The translations under genes and the position numbers were made by a program. A stretch of DNA of 64,000 bases, taken from VXMF01 sp965206775. GTDB taxonomy: Bacteria; Acidobacteriota; Terriglobia; Bryobacterales; UBA6623. The notes beneath the pieces are model-generated. The model saw nothing but the letters and a program-made list of their open reading frames with translations, was not told where the DNA came from and searched no databases. Position 1 is the stretch's first letter; each line of letters opens with the position of its first letter. This document shows, piece by piece, positions 18,511 to 27,439 of this stretch. Location of the stretch: NCBI GenBank assembly GCA_965206775.1, contig CBDBKU010000001.1:186001-250000 (forward strand), read 5' to 3'.

Positions 18511-21375
18511 TCATCTCAACTTCGCGTTGAGGGAGACCAGTTCAGCGAGGGCGTCCGCCTCGGTAATCGCGGCTGGCCAGCCGTAGGCGTTAGCAACGGC
18601 GGCATCCAGGGCACCGTGCGCATCCATAAGCCACTGTGGGCGGGCGTTGTAAAGATTCGTCAAGGTTCGTTTTGGGAGCGCGCTTGCAGCGTCCTCGTCA
18701 CGTGGCACCAAACGTTTCGGATACCCAGTTGCTGGCTCGTCGACCCGCTCGACCCATTCGGGAGGATTGAGCCAGCGGAAACGGAGATCGACGAGGCGTC
18801 GAGCAGCCTCGGCGATGCCGGCGGCGCGCGAGTCCCCCTCATATTTGGTTGCCGGTACGTCAGGCGTCAGACCAGCCGGAAACGGAAACGTCTCGAACGT
18901 GGTGGTAGGCGTGTAGCGAGGACGGTCCTCAAGGCTCGTTCCTTGGCGAAGCGACCAGACTTCATGGAACCGGCTGTGCAGGATCCCGAAAGTCGTGTCA
19001 TCGTCGCGTGCGATGACGATCAATTGATGATCCGGACAAATACGAGCGTCGCTCCAGGCAAACAGCCGATGCTTTGCGACGGTCGGCGTAGCGATGTAGC
19101 GCGAGAGGCCGGCGAGTGCGCGCCACATGCCCTGCCTCGGCTCGACGTGTCTCCACCAATACTCACGATAGGCCGCGCGCCGATTCTTCTGCCTCATTGG
19201 GTAAACACGCTCTTTCACCCACCGGAACGGCTCTTCGTACAGGGCTGCATCGCCCTCCGACATCGTCCATCCGAAATCGACGATCCACTTTCCTGACGGC
19301 CGCCGGGTCAAATCCATCCCGTTCATCCACGGCTTGAGGACCCTGGCATTGCTCTGACCGTTCGGATTCGCTGGCAGGCGGAGCCACTCCCGTGCCAGTT
19401 CGCCGTTGATGTCGAACGGGCCGCCCTTTGTATCACCCATGAAGGCAACCCCAGCGTTTTGTCGCAGACGTCGGACTCTTGTCAAATCGACGCCGGCACC
19501 GTCTTGCTTCGCCCTGAGATCTCCGTAGATCTCGTCTACAGGCTCGCCGTTAAGCCTCGCGTCCGCGACGGATTGGTCGTCAGCGCTGGAGAAACACACC
19601 AGCGACACCCGAACCGCTGCACCGTCGATCACCCATGGTTCGTCGCTATAGGCCTCGAAGATCCGCCGGGATTTGGTTGCTCCCTGCAAGGCCCGCCGGT
19701 TTGCACCGCCCCGGATCGAATTCGTCGCGACGAGCCCAGCCCGTCTTGCCTTCCCTGACGCGATCTGCCGGCCAGCCTTCTCGAACCAGTAGCAGACGAG
19801 GTCGGCTTCCGCTGGCACCCGGCCCACGTAGGTCGAGAACATGCGGGCCACATAGTCCTCGCCGAGGTGCGAAATCAGGAGCTTGCCGCCCAGGAACGGC
19901 GGGTTGCCGACCACAGCATCCGCCACCGGCCAGTCCGGTTCGGAATCGTCCGCGCTCAGGATCGCGTCACGGCATTCTATGGTGTTGAGCGGCTTCAGGA
20001 TCGGATCCCGCGCCTCGGCGAAGCCGTTGCGCCGCATCCACTGAATCTCGCCGATCCAAACCGAGACACGTGCCAGTTCGGCCGCGTAGGGGTTAATCTC
20101 GATGCCCCTGACGTTGGCCGGGCCTATTTCAGGAAATGAGCGCTGGAAGCCGAACACCTCCGCCTCGAGCTGGACCCTGTGCTCCAAGTCCTTGAGCGCC
20201 TGCAAAGCGAGATAGAGGAAGTTACCCGATCCGCAGGCCGGATCAAGCACAGTGAATCTACGCAGGCGATTCAGAAACTCCCGGAACCGGAGTTCAGCTT
20301 TGTTGCGTCGTCTGCTCCGGGTGGCGGGCGATTTGGCGGCCGCTGCTCGCTCCAATTCGGCGGCGATCTCGGTCTTCTCCGCCTGCCATTCGGCGAGCCA
20401 CGGTCGAATCACCACAGGCTCGACAATCAGCATGATCTTCTCGCGGTCGGTATAGTGCGCACCAAGCTGCGCGCGCTTGTCAGGATCGAGGCCGCGCTCG
20501 AACAGCGTGCCAAGGATGGACGGGTCGACCTCTGACCAGTCCAGGTCGGACGCCGCCAGCACTGTGTCAATATCGGGCTTCTCCAGAGGCAGTGCATTGG
20601 CATCGTCGAACAGGCCGCCGTTGAACCATTCGACAACCTCGAAGCCCACACGGCCTCCGGACGCCATCACTCCGAAGAGTTCTCCGGCCATGTTGGCGAA
20701 GGCATCCGGGCTGCGCCGCGCCTGCTGCAACATCCGCGTGAACATTTCATCGGGCAGCAAGCCCACGTCGTCGGCAAACATGCAAAAGACGAGCCGGTTG
20801 ACGAAGCGCGCGACGACATGCGAGTCGTGGCCATGGTCCCGCAACCTTTGGGCAACCGTGGCGAATGATGCGGCGGCGCGCTCCGTAAGCGATTGTCTGG
20901 TCTCGCCCGGCCGCAGCCGATCGGGGTCCGAGAACGCCCACTTGAGCTTGTCGCGGGTCGCCGCGTCAGCGAGACCGTCCAAATCGAATTCGTGCGTCCG
21001 GCTTACGCTGTTGGTCCAGTTGGTACGGATCCGGAACCGGCGCATGTCGGAGACGATCAGCAGCGGAGGGTTCTCCAGCGCCAGCGCGTATTGCCGAAGC
21101 TGTTCGAACGCGCCATCGAGGTCGGCGCGCTTCCCCTTGTACTCCCAGGCGAAATGGTGGCGCTTCCAGACGTCGGCCCAGCCGTCGCCACCGGTGTCCT
21201 TGCGCGCTCCGCGCTCGAAGCAGTACGTCTCGCCAGACGGATCGGATTCAGCCGGCGTCGGTTCGCCCAGCAATCGGCAGAGATCGATGAAGTGCTCTTG
21301 CGCCGCCGAACGCTCCTTCAGTTCGGAGGCATGCCACTTGGCTATGAACTCATGGGGTGTCACGAGGCACTGCAT
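18511..21375 (-). CDS. MmeI-like single-chain restriction-modification enzyme (type IIL)
   Basis: A 954-residue protein with all three type IIL parts. The N-terminal nuclease motif is WADVWKRHHFAWEYKG, giving D68-X9-E78-X-K80, the spacing known for MmeI. A helical connector follows (about 150-360). The N6-adenine methylase core has motif I DPACGSGNF at 378-386 and catalytic NPPF at 491-494. The remaining third should hold the target recognition domain (LNPPEWV near the end is typical). One polypeptide would methylate one strand and cut at a distance from its site; the recognition sequence cannot be read from here. Start ATG 21375 has AGGAG about 5 bases upstream. No separate methylase or nuclease partner is adjacent. 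It protects or maintains the island and probably restricts foreign DNA. Confidence 0.85.
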   Translation of the reverse strand: MQCLVTPHEFIAKWHASELKERSAAQEHFIDLCRLLGEPTPAESDPSGETYCFERGARKDTGGDGWADVWKRHHFAWEYKGKRADLDGAFEQLRQYALALENPPLLIVSDMRRFRIRTNWTNSVSRTHEFDLDGLADAATRDKLKWAFSDPDRLRPGETRQSLTERAAASFATVAQRLRDHGHDSHVVARFVNRLVFCMFADDVGLLPDEMFTRMLQQARRSPDAFANMAGELFGVMASGGRVGFEVVEWFNGGLFDDANALPLEKPDIDTVLAASDLDWSEVDPSILGTLFERGLDPDKRAQLGAHYTDREKIMLIVEPVVIRPWLAEWQAEKTEIAAELERAAAAKSPATRSRRRNKAELRFREFLNRLRRFTVLDPACGSGNFLYLALQALKDLEHRVQLEAEVFGFQRSFPEIGPANVRGIEINPYAAELARVSVWIGEIQWMRRNGFAEARDPILKPLNTIECRDAILSADDSEPDWPVADAVVGNPPFLGGKLLISHLGEDYVARMFSTYVGRVPAEADLVCYWFEKAGRQIASGKARRAGLVATNSIRGGANRRALQGATKSRRIFEAYSDEPWVIDGAAVRVSLVCFSSADDQSVADARLNGEPVDEIYGDLRAKQDGAGVDLTRVRRLRQNAGVAFMGDTKGGPFDINGELAREWLRLPANPNGQSNARVLKPWMNGMDLTRRPSGKWIVDFGWTMSEGDAALYEEPFRWVKERVYPMRQKNRRAAYREYWWRHVEPRQGMWRALAGLSRYIATPTVAKHRLFAWSDARICPDHQLIVIARDDDTTFGILHSRFHEVWSLRQGTSLEDRPRYTPTTTFETFPFPAGLTPDVPATKYEGDSRAAGIAEAARRLVDLRFRWLNPPEWVERVDEPATGYPKRLVPRDEDAASALPKRTLTNLYNARPQWLMDAHGALDAAVANAYGWPAAITEADALAELVSLNAKLR

Positions 21376-21876
21376 TTTCTCCTAGGCGGAGAACCGGAGA
21401 CAAGGGCTCCGCAGATATCCGCTCTCGTCGGATTCGCTGTCATGTTGAGTCGCACTGCCATTCTCGGCACACCGGAAACACTACATCGCTCCACTGGACG
21501 GGTTGAGATGACGGCGCCGGATCTGGTGAGGAATCGGGTCCGCAGGAGTTGCGCAAAGACAGGCCGGGCTCCGCGGCACGTTGTCACAATGCACGATAAC
21601 AGGATTTCAGGTCGGTCTCGCCGGCCGCTCCACGGGCGCGGACTGCCAGCAGACTCACCGCCGGCAGGCGCCGGCCCGTTCACTGCAAGCCGACGCACGA
21701 GAGACGGCTCAACATCGCGGAGACTGAACCGAGCACGGTGTGCGGCGATGCCTCAACCGGCGCCATTCCAAGCCTTGTGTCATTGGCTCGGGGCCCGGTG
21801 GGGCCGTCGGGACCAGAGCCGGATCGAGATCACCTAGCAATTCGGCACCGAGGATGCACGGATCAACCTGAAGAGC
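21376..21876. other. no gene supported
   Basis: About 500 bases upstream of the restriction enzyme gene. It should contain that gene's promoter. Open frames are short, rich in Arg/Pro and unlike known families. Confidence 0.35.
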
Positions 21877-22353
21877 CTACATTCGAACCTTGGGTATTGG
21901 CGCGGACCTGGAACGCCCCGCCAGCGATTCTCGCAGCCGCTGTCCATCGGGTCCTCTGAGCACAAGAACATCGGAGGCCATGCAGACGACCTCGTTTCGG
22001 CAAAGGATCTCGCCTTCCGTTTCAAGAACTCGACGATGTAGGCGCCCTGCAGCGTAGATCTGCGCTCCCGCGGCGAGTTGCGACTGAAGGTCCGTGCCAT
22101 CGCTGATCACAGGGTCGTATCCGGATTCCCAGAATGCGAGGGTCAGAGGCTTGCCGCACCGTTCGGGCGCTGTCTCCCGAATGAAGAAGGCGGCCGAATT
22201 GGAGAGCGGAACCGATAGCATGCCCGCGGTGCCGTCCCGAATGCAGGCGTCAGAAGCGACGTAGCCAACAGAAGCGACGTAGCCGAGCAAGTCGACCCGA
22301 TCGATCACGTAAGCTATGCCTTGGAATCTATTCGCGAACCCGGGAAGCGCCAA
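21877..22353 (-). CDS. hypothetical protein with 6-residue tandem duplication
   Basis: An open frame of up to 158 residues on the complement, starting at TTG 22353 at the earliest; no ATG or clear ribosome site marks the start. Composition is normal for a soluble protein (PLSNSAAFFIRETAPERCG, LTLAFWESGYDPVISDG). An 18-bp tandem repeat (22251-22286) duplicates GYVASV in frame, which keeps the frame open. It follows the 263-residue hypothetical gene by 65 bases on the same strand. No family recognised; it may be a remnant. Confidence 0.4.
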   Translation of the reverse strand: MALPGFANRFQGIAYVIDRVDLLGYVASVGYVASDACIRDGTAGMLSVPLSNSAAFFIRETAPERCGKPLTLAFWESGYDPVISDGTDLQSQLAAGAQIYAAGRLHRRVLETEGEILCRNEVVCMASDVLVLRGPDGQRLRESLAGRSRSAPIPKVRM

Positions 22354-22418
22354 CCCCAGTTTCGACCTGAGCCTCGCCTCGGCTCCGTCTACCTCTAGAT
22401 GGAAGTGCCTGCAGCGAC

Positions 22419-23210
22419 TTATGCGACAGATGGTCGATGGAGTTCTTCCTCCCGCCGGTTCGGGATGGGACTACGCCATTCGGAACAGCCTGTGAGCGAA
22501 GAAAAGTCGGCATCCGGAAAAGAAATGACACGCTTTACATGCTCAGGCGGCATGGGGTGGACGATGCAGTCTTCGTAATCGATAGACTCCCCTGTCTGGT
22601 AACCGCGACTGACGAGGTATCGGCGGTAGGTGCTGTTCTCCAAGTTTCCGAATGGCCGAAGCGACGAGATTGGCACGTCAGCTTCGACGATACGCGGCAA
22701 GCCGATACAGCTGAGGGCGGCCGACGTGTGTGGGTCGTTCTCGTGGCAAACGTAGAGAGCCTCACCACCCCAATGGCGAAAGAAACGCCTAATCCCATCT
22801 TCACCGGCGTTTCGCGGAGGAAAGAAGCAGAACCAGATCCGTCTGGCCCGGTGCTTATTGTCAGCCTGATTTCTCGACTTGAGACGTTGCGCGATGTAGG
22901 GCTCGATCAGGTTGTCCTTCACCAGAGCCTCGATGCGGCGCGCAAGCATTTCAGCGTTGGGCAGTTGCATGCCGTTGCGTCGGACCTCATCCGCCTCGGC
23001 ATCCGTGAGGCGCGTGCAATGCCAGCCCACAATCTCATATGGCTGCAAGGCATCCCGCAAACCGCCCATGGCTTGATCGAACACCTGAGGAGAGATCCGA
23101 CTCCGTTTGGTCTCCCAGCGTAGGAACACATCGGCATGCTGATCGAGATAGCCAAGCAGTGCCGGTGGCCACGACGCCGGGCAATCAAGATCAAGCAACT
23201 TCTTGGACAT
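22419..23210 (-). CDS. conserved-looking hypothetical protein, 263 aa
   Basis: A soluble protein of 263 residues beginning MSKKLLDLDCPASWPPALLG. Notable stretches are YEIVGWHCTRLTDAEADEV (about 58-76), RRIWFCFFPPRNAGEDGI (about 123-140), FFRHWGGEALYVCHEND and GLPRIVEADVPISSL. The first, a His in a 'W-H-x-T-R-L-T' strand followed by an acidic helix, is reminiscent of the start of ADP-ribosyltransferase-like folds. That is inference only, and no full H-Y-E triad was traced. No membrane segment or signal peptide. It shares strand with the genes on both sides but is not overlapped. I believe it is real because of its even composition and clear ATG; the function is unknown. Confidence 0.6.
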   Translation of the reverse strand: MSKKLLDLDCPASWPPALLGYLDQHADVFLRWETKRSRISPQVFDQAMGGLRDALQPYEIVGWHCTRLTDAEADEVRRNGMQLPNAEMLARRIEALVKDNLIEPYIAQRLKSRNQADNKHRARRIWFCFFPPRNAGEDGIRRFFRHWGGEALYVCHENDPHTSAALSCIGLPRIVEADVPISSLRPFGNLENSTYRRYLVSRGYQTGESIDYEDCIVHPMPPEHVKRVISFPDADFSSLTGCSEWRSPIPNRREEELHRPSVA

Positions 23211-23541
23211 TCCGTCTCTACCCGGCTCCCTCGCAGCCCCTGAACGCCAACCGGAATCGGAGCATACTACAGTTCCAAGCCAATACTCCGCTGGCCTTCC
23301 CCCAAGGGTCGATTACGGACGGGAATGAGCACACGGGACATATGTGGCGACGGCATTGTGATTTCCCAGAAGAGGCATTCATGAATCGACCCAATCGATC
23401 CCGAAGGCGATGCCTCAGAGTTCGTCCGCAAACGAGGAATGCGCCAAGCCACGAGTCTGCGGAGGCTCGCTTCAGACCGCCTCATCGGCACGTCCGGCAA
23501 CGACGGTCACCGGTGATCGCCTCGGTCACAGCGTGCCCACA
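23211..23541. other. no gene supported
   Basis: About 330 bases between ardC and the 263-residue gene, both on the complement. A 77-codon frame (23267-23500) has no recognisable feature. Confidence 0.35.
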
Positions 23542-24642
23542 CTAGCGGCTCGGTCCCTCCACCTCCCTTGGAAAGTGCCTGCGAGAGCCGGGAAGCTCCG
23601 GCAGGGACCGCACCGGCGCCGGCTTGTCCCGGGCCGCTTCCCGCTCCCGCTCGACAGCCGCCTCCGTGTCGTGCTGCGGCCCTTTCTCCCGCGACCGGTC
23701 CAGCACGTAGTCGCTCATCACCTGCGCGTCCTGCGAGGCCCGGTAGATCTCCCGGGGGTCGTCCCGGAGCGCCTGGATCCACGAGCCCACGTAGGCGGCG
23801 TGCCGTGTCGGGTCGTGGCCGATCCGGAGCCGGTCCCCGGTCATCATCGAGCTGATCTCCGCCCGCAGCTCCTCGCGGGCGTAGTGGGACGAGGCGAAGC
23901 CCTCCTCGATGCCCTGCATCAGGGTCGCCCGGTTGAGCCGGTCCGGGTGACCCGTCCAGTGCCCCAGCTCGTGCAGGGCCGTCTGGTAATAGGCCGGACC
24001 GTTCGGGAACTGCTCCTTGTACGGCAGGATGATGCGGTCCCGGCGCAGGTCGTAGTAGGCCCGGTTCTTGCCGGCGTTCTCGATCGCCGCCCCGGACTCC
24101 TTCAGGACCCTCTCCGCCTCCTCGATCGAGTCCCAGGCGTGCGTACCTGCCCGCGGCTCGCGGCGCGGCAGCCCGTCGCACTGCTCGGTGTTGAAGACCG
24201 TGTAGGGATAGGACCGGGGCCTGTCCAGTGGCACGGTCTCGTAGACCGGCTTGACGTCCCCGTCCAGGACCGGCCGGCCGTCCCGGTCGCGCGCCACTTT
24301 CCTCGTCTCGAACTGCCAGAACAGGATGGCGGAGCCCTTCTCGCCGCGGCGCACCTGGCCTCCGAGGCCCTTGACCTGCTTGTAGGTCCCCCAGCGCTCG
24401 TCCTGGTAGCCGCGCTGGTCGGCGACGCTGGCGAGCCAGACCGAGTTGCCGCCGCGGTAGGCCTTGCCGGAGACCACGTTGCGCGGCATGGCCTTCTCGC
24501 CCGGCTGCCAGGCCTGCGTCCAGCGGGCCGTGCCGCGCTCGATCTGCTCGATCAGCTGGTCGGCCACCTTGCGGTAGTACGCCTCGCTCCTCTCTGCCGC
24601 GCTGGCAGAGGGGCGGGAACCGAATCGCCGCGGGCCGCTCAT
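23542..24642 (-). CDS. ardC: ArdC-family anti-restriction / zincin metallopeptidase
   Basis: A 366-residue protein with the two ArdC parts. The N-terminal domain (about 15-150) has YYRKVADQLIEQIERGTARW, NVVSGKAYRGGNSVWL, GTYKQVKGLGGQVRRGEKGS and YTVFNTEQCDGL, typical of the ssDNA-binding domain. The C-terminal zincin has ALHELGHWTGHPDRL with HELGH as the zinc site, then EELRAEISSMMTGDRL. ArdC proteins of plasmids and islands protect incoming DNA from restriction and bind single-stranded DNA. Start ATG 24642 overlaps the stop of a 70-residue gene (ATGA). A truncated second copy with a mutated zinc site is at 12985-13305. The basic tail after residue 320 is low complexity. Confidence 0.85.
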   Translation of the reverse strand: MSGPRRFGSRPSASAAERSEAYYRKVADQLIEQIERGTARWTQAWQPGEKAMPRNVVSGKAYRGGNSVWLASVADQRGYQDERWGTYKQVKGLGGQVRRGEKGSAILFWQFETRKVARDRDGRPVLDGDVKPVYETVPLDRPRSYPYTVFNTEQCDGLPRREPRAGTHAWDSIEEAERVLKESGAAIENAGKNRAYYDLRRDRIILPYKEQFPNGPAYYQTALHELGHWTGHPDRLNRATLMQGIEEGFASSHYAREELRAEISSMMTGDRLRIGHDPTRHAAYVGSWIQALRDDPREIYRASQDAQVMSDYVLDRSREKGPQHDTEAAVEREREAARDKPAPVRSLPELPGSRRHFPREVEGPSR

Positions 24643-24851
24643 CGGAAGTTCGCCGCCCCGTCGCCGAGCGGGTGCAGGAACGCCTCGAGGGCATCCTCGA
24701 GGCCGTCCACGGGGTCGGGTTCGGCGGGTTGGGGAGCCCCGCACTCGCTGGCCACCTCCGGCGTCGTCTCGATGGCGAAGCCGAGCCCCAGGGCTCGGTC
24801 CGCCTCGTCCGCCGTGGCGCACTCGATGAGGAATTCAGGTGTGTCCGTCAT
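24639..24851 (-). CDS. small acidic protein coupled to ArdC
   Basis: Seventy residues, strongly acidic (TDTPEFLIECATADEADRAL, PDPVDGLEDALEAF), ATG at 24851. Its TGA overlaps the ardC start (ATGA), which suggests translational coupling. No domain is recognised. Such short acidic partners often accompany ArdC-type genes on mobile elements, but a role cannot be stated. Confidence 0.6.
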   Translation of the reverse strand: MTDTPEFLIECATADEADRALGLGFAIETTPEVASECGAPQPAEPDPVDGLEDALEAFLHPLGDGAANFR

Positions 24852-25171
24852 GGCCCCAACGTAAGCGTGATCGCGTCTCTTGTGAAGCCCGCGGCGGCCC
24901 CGGCCTGGTCTGCGCCCAGCCTCCGCGGGCATCGCCCGGCAAGGGCCCGGAGGGCCCGTTTTCGAGGCCGGGAGTCTAGATTCCGCGGCCTCTTGAAACG
25001 GTCCGCAGCCTGGCCGGGACCGGCAGCGCGACCGGCAAGGCAATGCGTCTCTCGCCGCCGCGCAGCGGCAGGCGCCGTGTGGGTCCGGCCTGTCCGTCAC
25101 CGCTCCGTCGCGTTCCCGGTAGCGGCGTCAGCCGTGGGCTCGTGGAGGATAATGGCACTGGAGGCGCAGTG
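24852..25171. other. divergent promoter region of ardC unit and hicBA
   Basis: About 320 GC-rich bases between genes read in opposite directions. It contains a short inverted repeat, GGGCCCGGAGGGCCC, at about 24943-24957. The only other clear signal is the GGAGG ahead of hicB at about 25160. HicB-type antitoxins often repress their own promoter, so an operator is expected here. Confidence 0.4.
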
Positions 25172-25390
25172 ATGTCCGGAACCGAGATCATCTTCGAGGT
25201 CACGGAAGACGAGGTGGATGGGGGGTATTCCGCAACCGCGCTCGGCTACGGCATTCACACGCAAGGCGACTCCGTTGACGAGATCCGTCGGAACGTCAGG
25301 GAAGCCGTTGACTGCTATTTCGACGAGGGCATGCCCCGGCCGAAGCTGATCCGCCTGCACTTCGTGCGGGACGAGGTTCTCGCGGGGTGA
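25172..25390 (+). CDS. hicB: HicB-like antitoxin
   Basis: A 72-residue protein of the HicB / UPF0150 fold: IIFEVTEDEVDGGYSATALG as the first strands, then IHTQGDSVDEIRRNVREAVD and the end YFDEGMPRPKLIRLHFVRDE. The partial RNase-H-like fold is usual for HicB; no C-terminal DNA-binding helix is present in this short form. GGAGG lies about 8 bases ahead of ATG 25172. It overlaps hicA by four bases (GTGA), so antitoxin and toxin are made in sequence. It would neutralise HicA by direct binding. Confidence 0.85.
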   Translation: MSGTEIIFEVTEDEVDGGYSATALGYGIHTQGDSVDEIRRNVREAVDCYFDEGMPRPKLIRLHFVRDEVLAG

Positions 25391-25629
25391 AGCTGCCTCG
25401 CAACGTGAGCGGGGCTTCCTTGCTGGTGTCTCTTCGCCGGCTGGGCTATGAGGCCGTGCGAAGCCGCGGTTCCCATGTGCGGGTCACCACCCAGGTCAAC
25501 GGCGAGCACCATGAAGTGGTCCCGCTCCACAGTCCGATCAAGGCGGAGACCTTGTCGAGCATCCTGAAGAGCGTCGCCCGGCACCATGGTATGAGCGTCG
25601 AGGAGCTGCTGCACCTCCTTGGCCTGTGA
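25387..25629 (+). CDS. hicA: HicA-like mRNA interferase toxin
   Basis: Eighty residues of the double-stranded-RNA-binding-like HicA fold: SGASLLVSLRRLGYEAVRSR, then GSHVRVTTQ with the conserved catalytic His, then HEVVPLHSPIKAETLSSILK. Starts at GTG 25387 inside the hicB stop. HicA cleaves mRNA and stops growth until HicB binds it. The pair likely stabilises the island. The antitoxin is first, which is the less common order for hicAB. Confidence 0.85.
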   Translation: MKLPRNVSGASLLVSLRRLGYEAVRSRGSHVRVTTQVNGEHHEVVPLHSPIKAETLSSILKSVARHHGMSVEELLHLLGL

Positions 25630-25659
25630 GTCCGGGGCCGAATCAAGACCGCGGTACGG

Positions 25660-27243
25660 CTAGTGGGAATGCCCCGCACCGCCAGGTTTCCGGAGGGGAT
25701 CGGGGGATCGGGACGAAACCATTCCATGGGCATCGGATAGCGGCGGTCCAGGTGATCGAAGCCCGGGACCTCTTGGAATCCTGCTGTCCGCCCCCGCCCC
25801 TCCTCTCGCCCTGTGTCGATTCCGTTGTCGCCCCTGCCGCATCCGCTCCCGGTTTCGCTCCCGGAGACCGTCGCCGCCGGACCTCCGGTAGCGCCTGTTC
25901 TGGCACGCCTTGCAAACCGATTTCCTCGGCCCGCGGTGGGCCCACTCCAAACGCCGCTTGCCGCAATCCTCGCAGCCCCACTCAGTACTGGACTTGGCAC
26001 CCAACTTGAATGTCTCTATTCTCCCGACTAGCGCGCCTGGTTCTGGGAACTCCACAACCGGCTCCTCGGGCGGTACGATCAGTCGCATCGCTTCGACTTC
26101 AACGAACCTCCAGAACCAGAACGAGCCGAGCAGCGTGTGGAGCCTTCCCAAGTGATTGATGGACAGGCACGTAACGTCGAAGCAGATCAGTCCAACGACG
26201 ACATCGTGCAGAGCTGAGTAGTTGACAAGCACCACTTCACCATCGACATACCCTTCGCCGACAATGAACTCCCGCCTTCCCGATCTCCCCTCTGCCGTGA
26301 ACGTTTGCGATGTTGTGTGTTTCCCCCACGGCAGCAAGTCTCCTATAAAGTAGACGCTGTCTCGATCAGGTTGCCCAATCCCCCCACTTTCAGCAGCCGT
26401 TGCGGTTGCGCCCTGGGATGGCTGCATATCGGCAACGGTTTCAAGGGTCAGCAGTGCGCTTCGGTGGTCCGCCGGATCGACCCGATAGCTGATCCGTCTG
26501 ACGTTTGCTGGCATCCGCGACGATCCTTCCGGCATCACAATGAAGTGTGGACCGGTCCCGAACAGCGGATGGGTTTCCACTCCGCGTTCCAGCGCCGCAA
26601 TCACATGAGCGTCTTGAAGCCCGTAGGCCAAGAATAGGACGCTGCAATCGGCGAGAACCGACCGAAGTGCGTTCACGAACGGGGCGTCGGTTTGCACATC
26701 GTCGTAGTCTCTCGTGGAGAACACCATCGTCTCGACCGAACTGATCGATCCATGCAGTTTGCATATGAACGCTCTGCCGTCGCCCAACAGCTGGGGCAAT
26801 CGTTCAACATCGGACCGCTGAACAACTTCCGGTCCGGACAAGTGGCGCTCCAAGGACTCGTCGACGTTGGTTGTCAGAACGTACGTCGGCTCGATCCTGT
26901 CAAGAGCATGCAACATTCGCTCGTAGACGGGGGTCGGTTGCCGGGCTGCGAAGGCATCAGTGAGACAGGAGAAATAGAGCGCGGAGTCGCTTCTCCTTAC
27001 CTCCTCGAAGAGCTCGGGGTATGCCCCTTCCGCCAATAGGGACGAAGCGGACTCTTTGGCGTAGTTGCCCACCTCCCTTGCGAATCGCCGGTGCATCTGG
27101 TCGGCCAGTTGGTCCCACAGCGGGTAGCCCGCCCACGCGCTGGCACCGGCCCCGAGCCAGACAACTAGGGGACGGCGGCGGCTCGCAATCAGGGATTCGA
27201 GAGCGTTAAGCGCTTGGGTCGTCTCGAGATCTTCACAGAACAC
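25660..27243 (-). CDS. SIR2-domain protein with C-terminal Cys4 motif
   Basis: A 527-residue protein. Residues 25-260 are a SIR2-like Rossmann domain: LGAGAS (30-35), GYPLWDQLADQM (39-50), LTTNVDES (123-130) with the catalytic-type Asn126, KLHGS (162-166) with His164, and YGLQD (207-211) at the second NAD contact. A middle region (about 290-410) is unfamiliar, with many hydrophobic strands. C424-x2-C427 ... C444-x2-C447 form a zinc-ribbon-like motif, followed by a basic, low-complexity tail. Proteins pairing this SIR2 subtype with another domain often destroy NAD+ during phage infection; that role here is inference. Start GTG 27243 has GAGGGG 8 bases upstream. It converges on hicA with 30 bases between. 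Confidence 0.75.
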   Translation of the reverse strand: MFCEDLETTQALNALESLIASRRRPLVVWLGAGASAWAGYPLWDQLADQMHRRFAREVGNYAKESASSLLAEGAYPELFEEVRRSDSALYFSCLTDAFAARQPTPVYERMLHALDRIEPTYVLTTNVDESLERHLSGPEVVQRSDVERLPQLLGDGRAFICKLHGSISSVETMVFSTRDYDDVQTDAPFVNALRSVLADCSVLFLAYGLQDAHVIAALERGVETHPLFGTGPHFIVMPEGSSRMPANVRRISYRVDPADHRSALLTLETVADMQPSQGATATAAESGGIGQPDRDSVYFIGDLLPWGKHTTSQTFTAEGRSGRREFIVGEGYVDGEVVLVNYSALHDVVVGLICFDVTCLSINHLGRLHTLLGSFWFWRFVEVEAMRLIVPPEEPVVEFPEPGALVGRIETFKLGAKSSTEWGCEDCGKRRLEWAHRGPRKSVCKACQNRRYRRSGGDGLRERNRERMRQGRQRNRHRARGGAGADSRIPRGPGLRSPGPPLSDAHGMVSSRSPDPLRKPGGAGHSH

Positions 27244-27439
27244 GATTGATTCCCCTCGAGTCGGCTGTGGGCGTCATTTGCTCCTAAAGTAGTCTGCCCC
27301 TGCCTGCACGATGATCCTAGGTCTTTCGAGCAGATCGCTGCGCTGGTAGGGGCCCTTAACGACTTGCGTGAGCACCAGTTCCGCGACCTGCCGGTCCACA
27401 CCCTCTTCTGCAGGGTACTGTCAAGTTCGCGTCCAAGGA

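Noticed and set aside
23410..24864. Long plus-strand frame opposite ardC
   Set aside because: Shadow of ardC; Val/Pro/Arg-rich with no domain.
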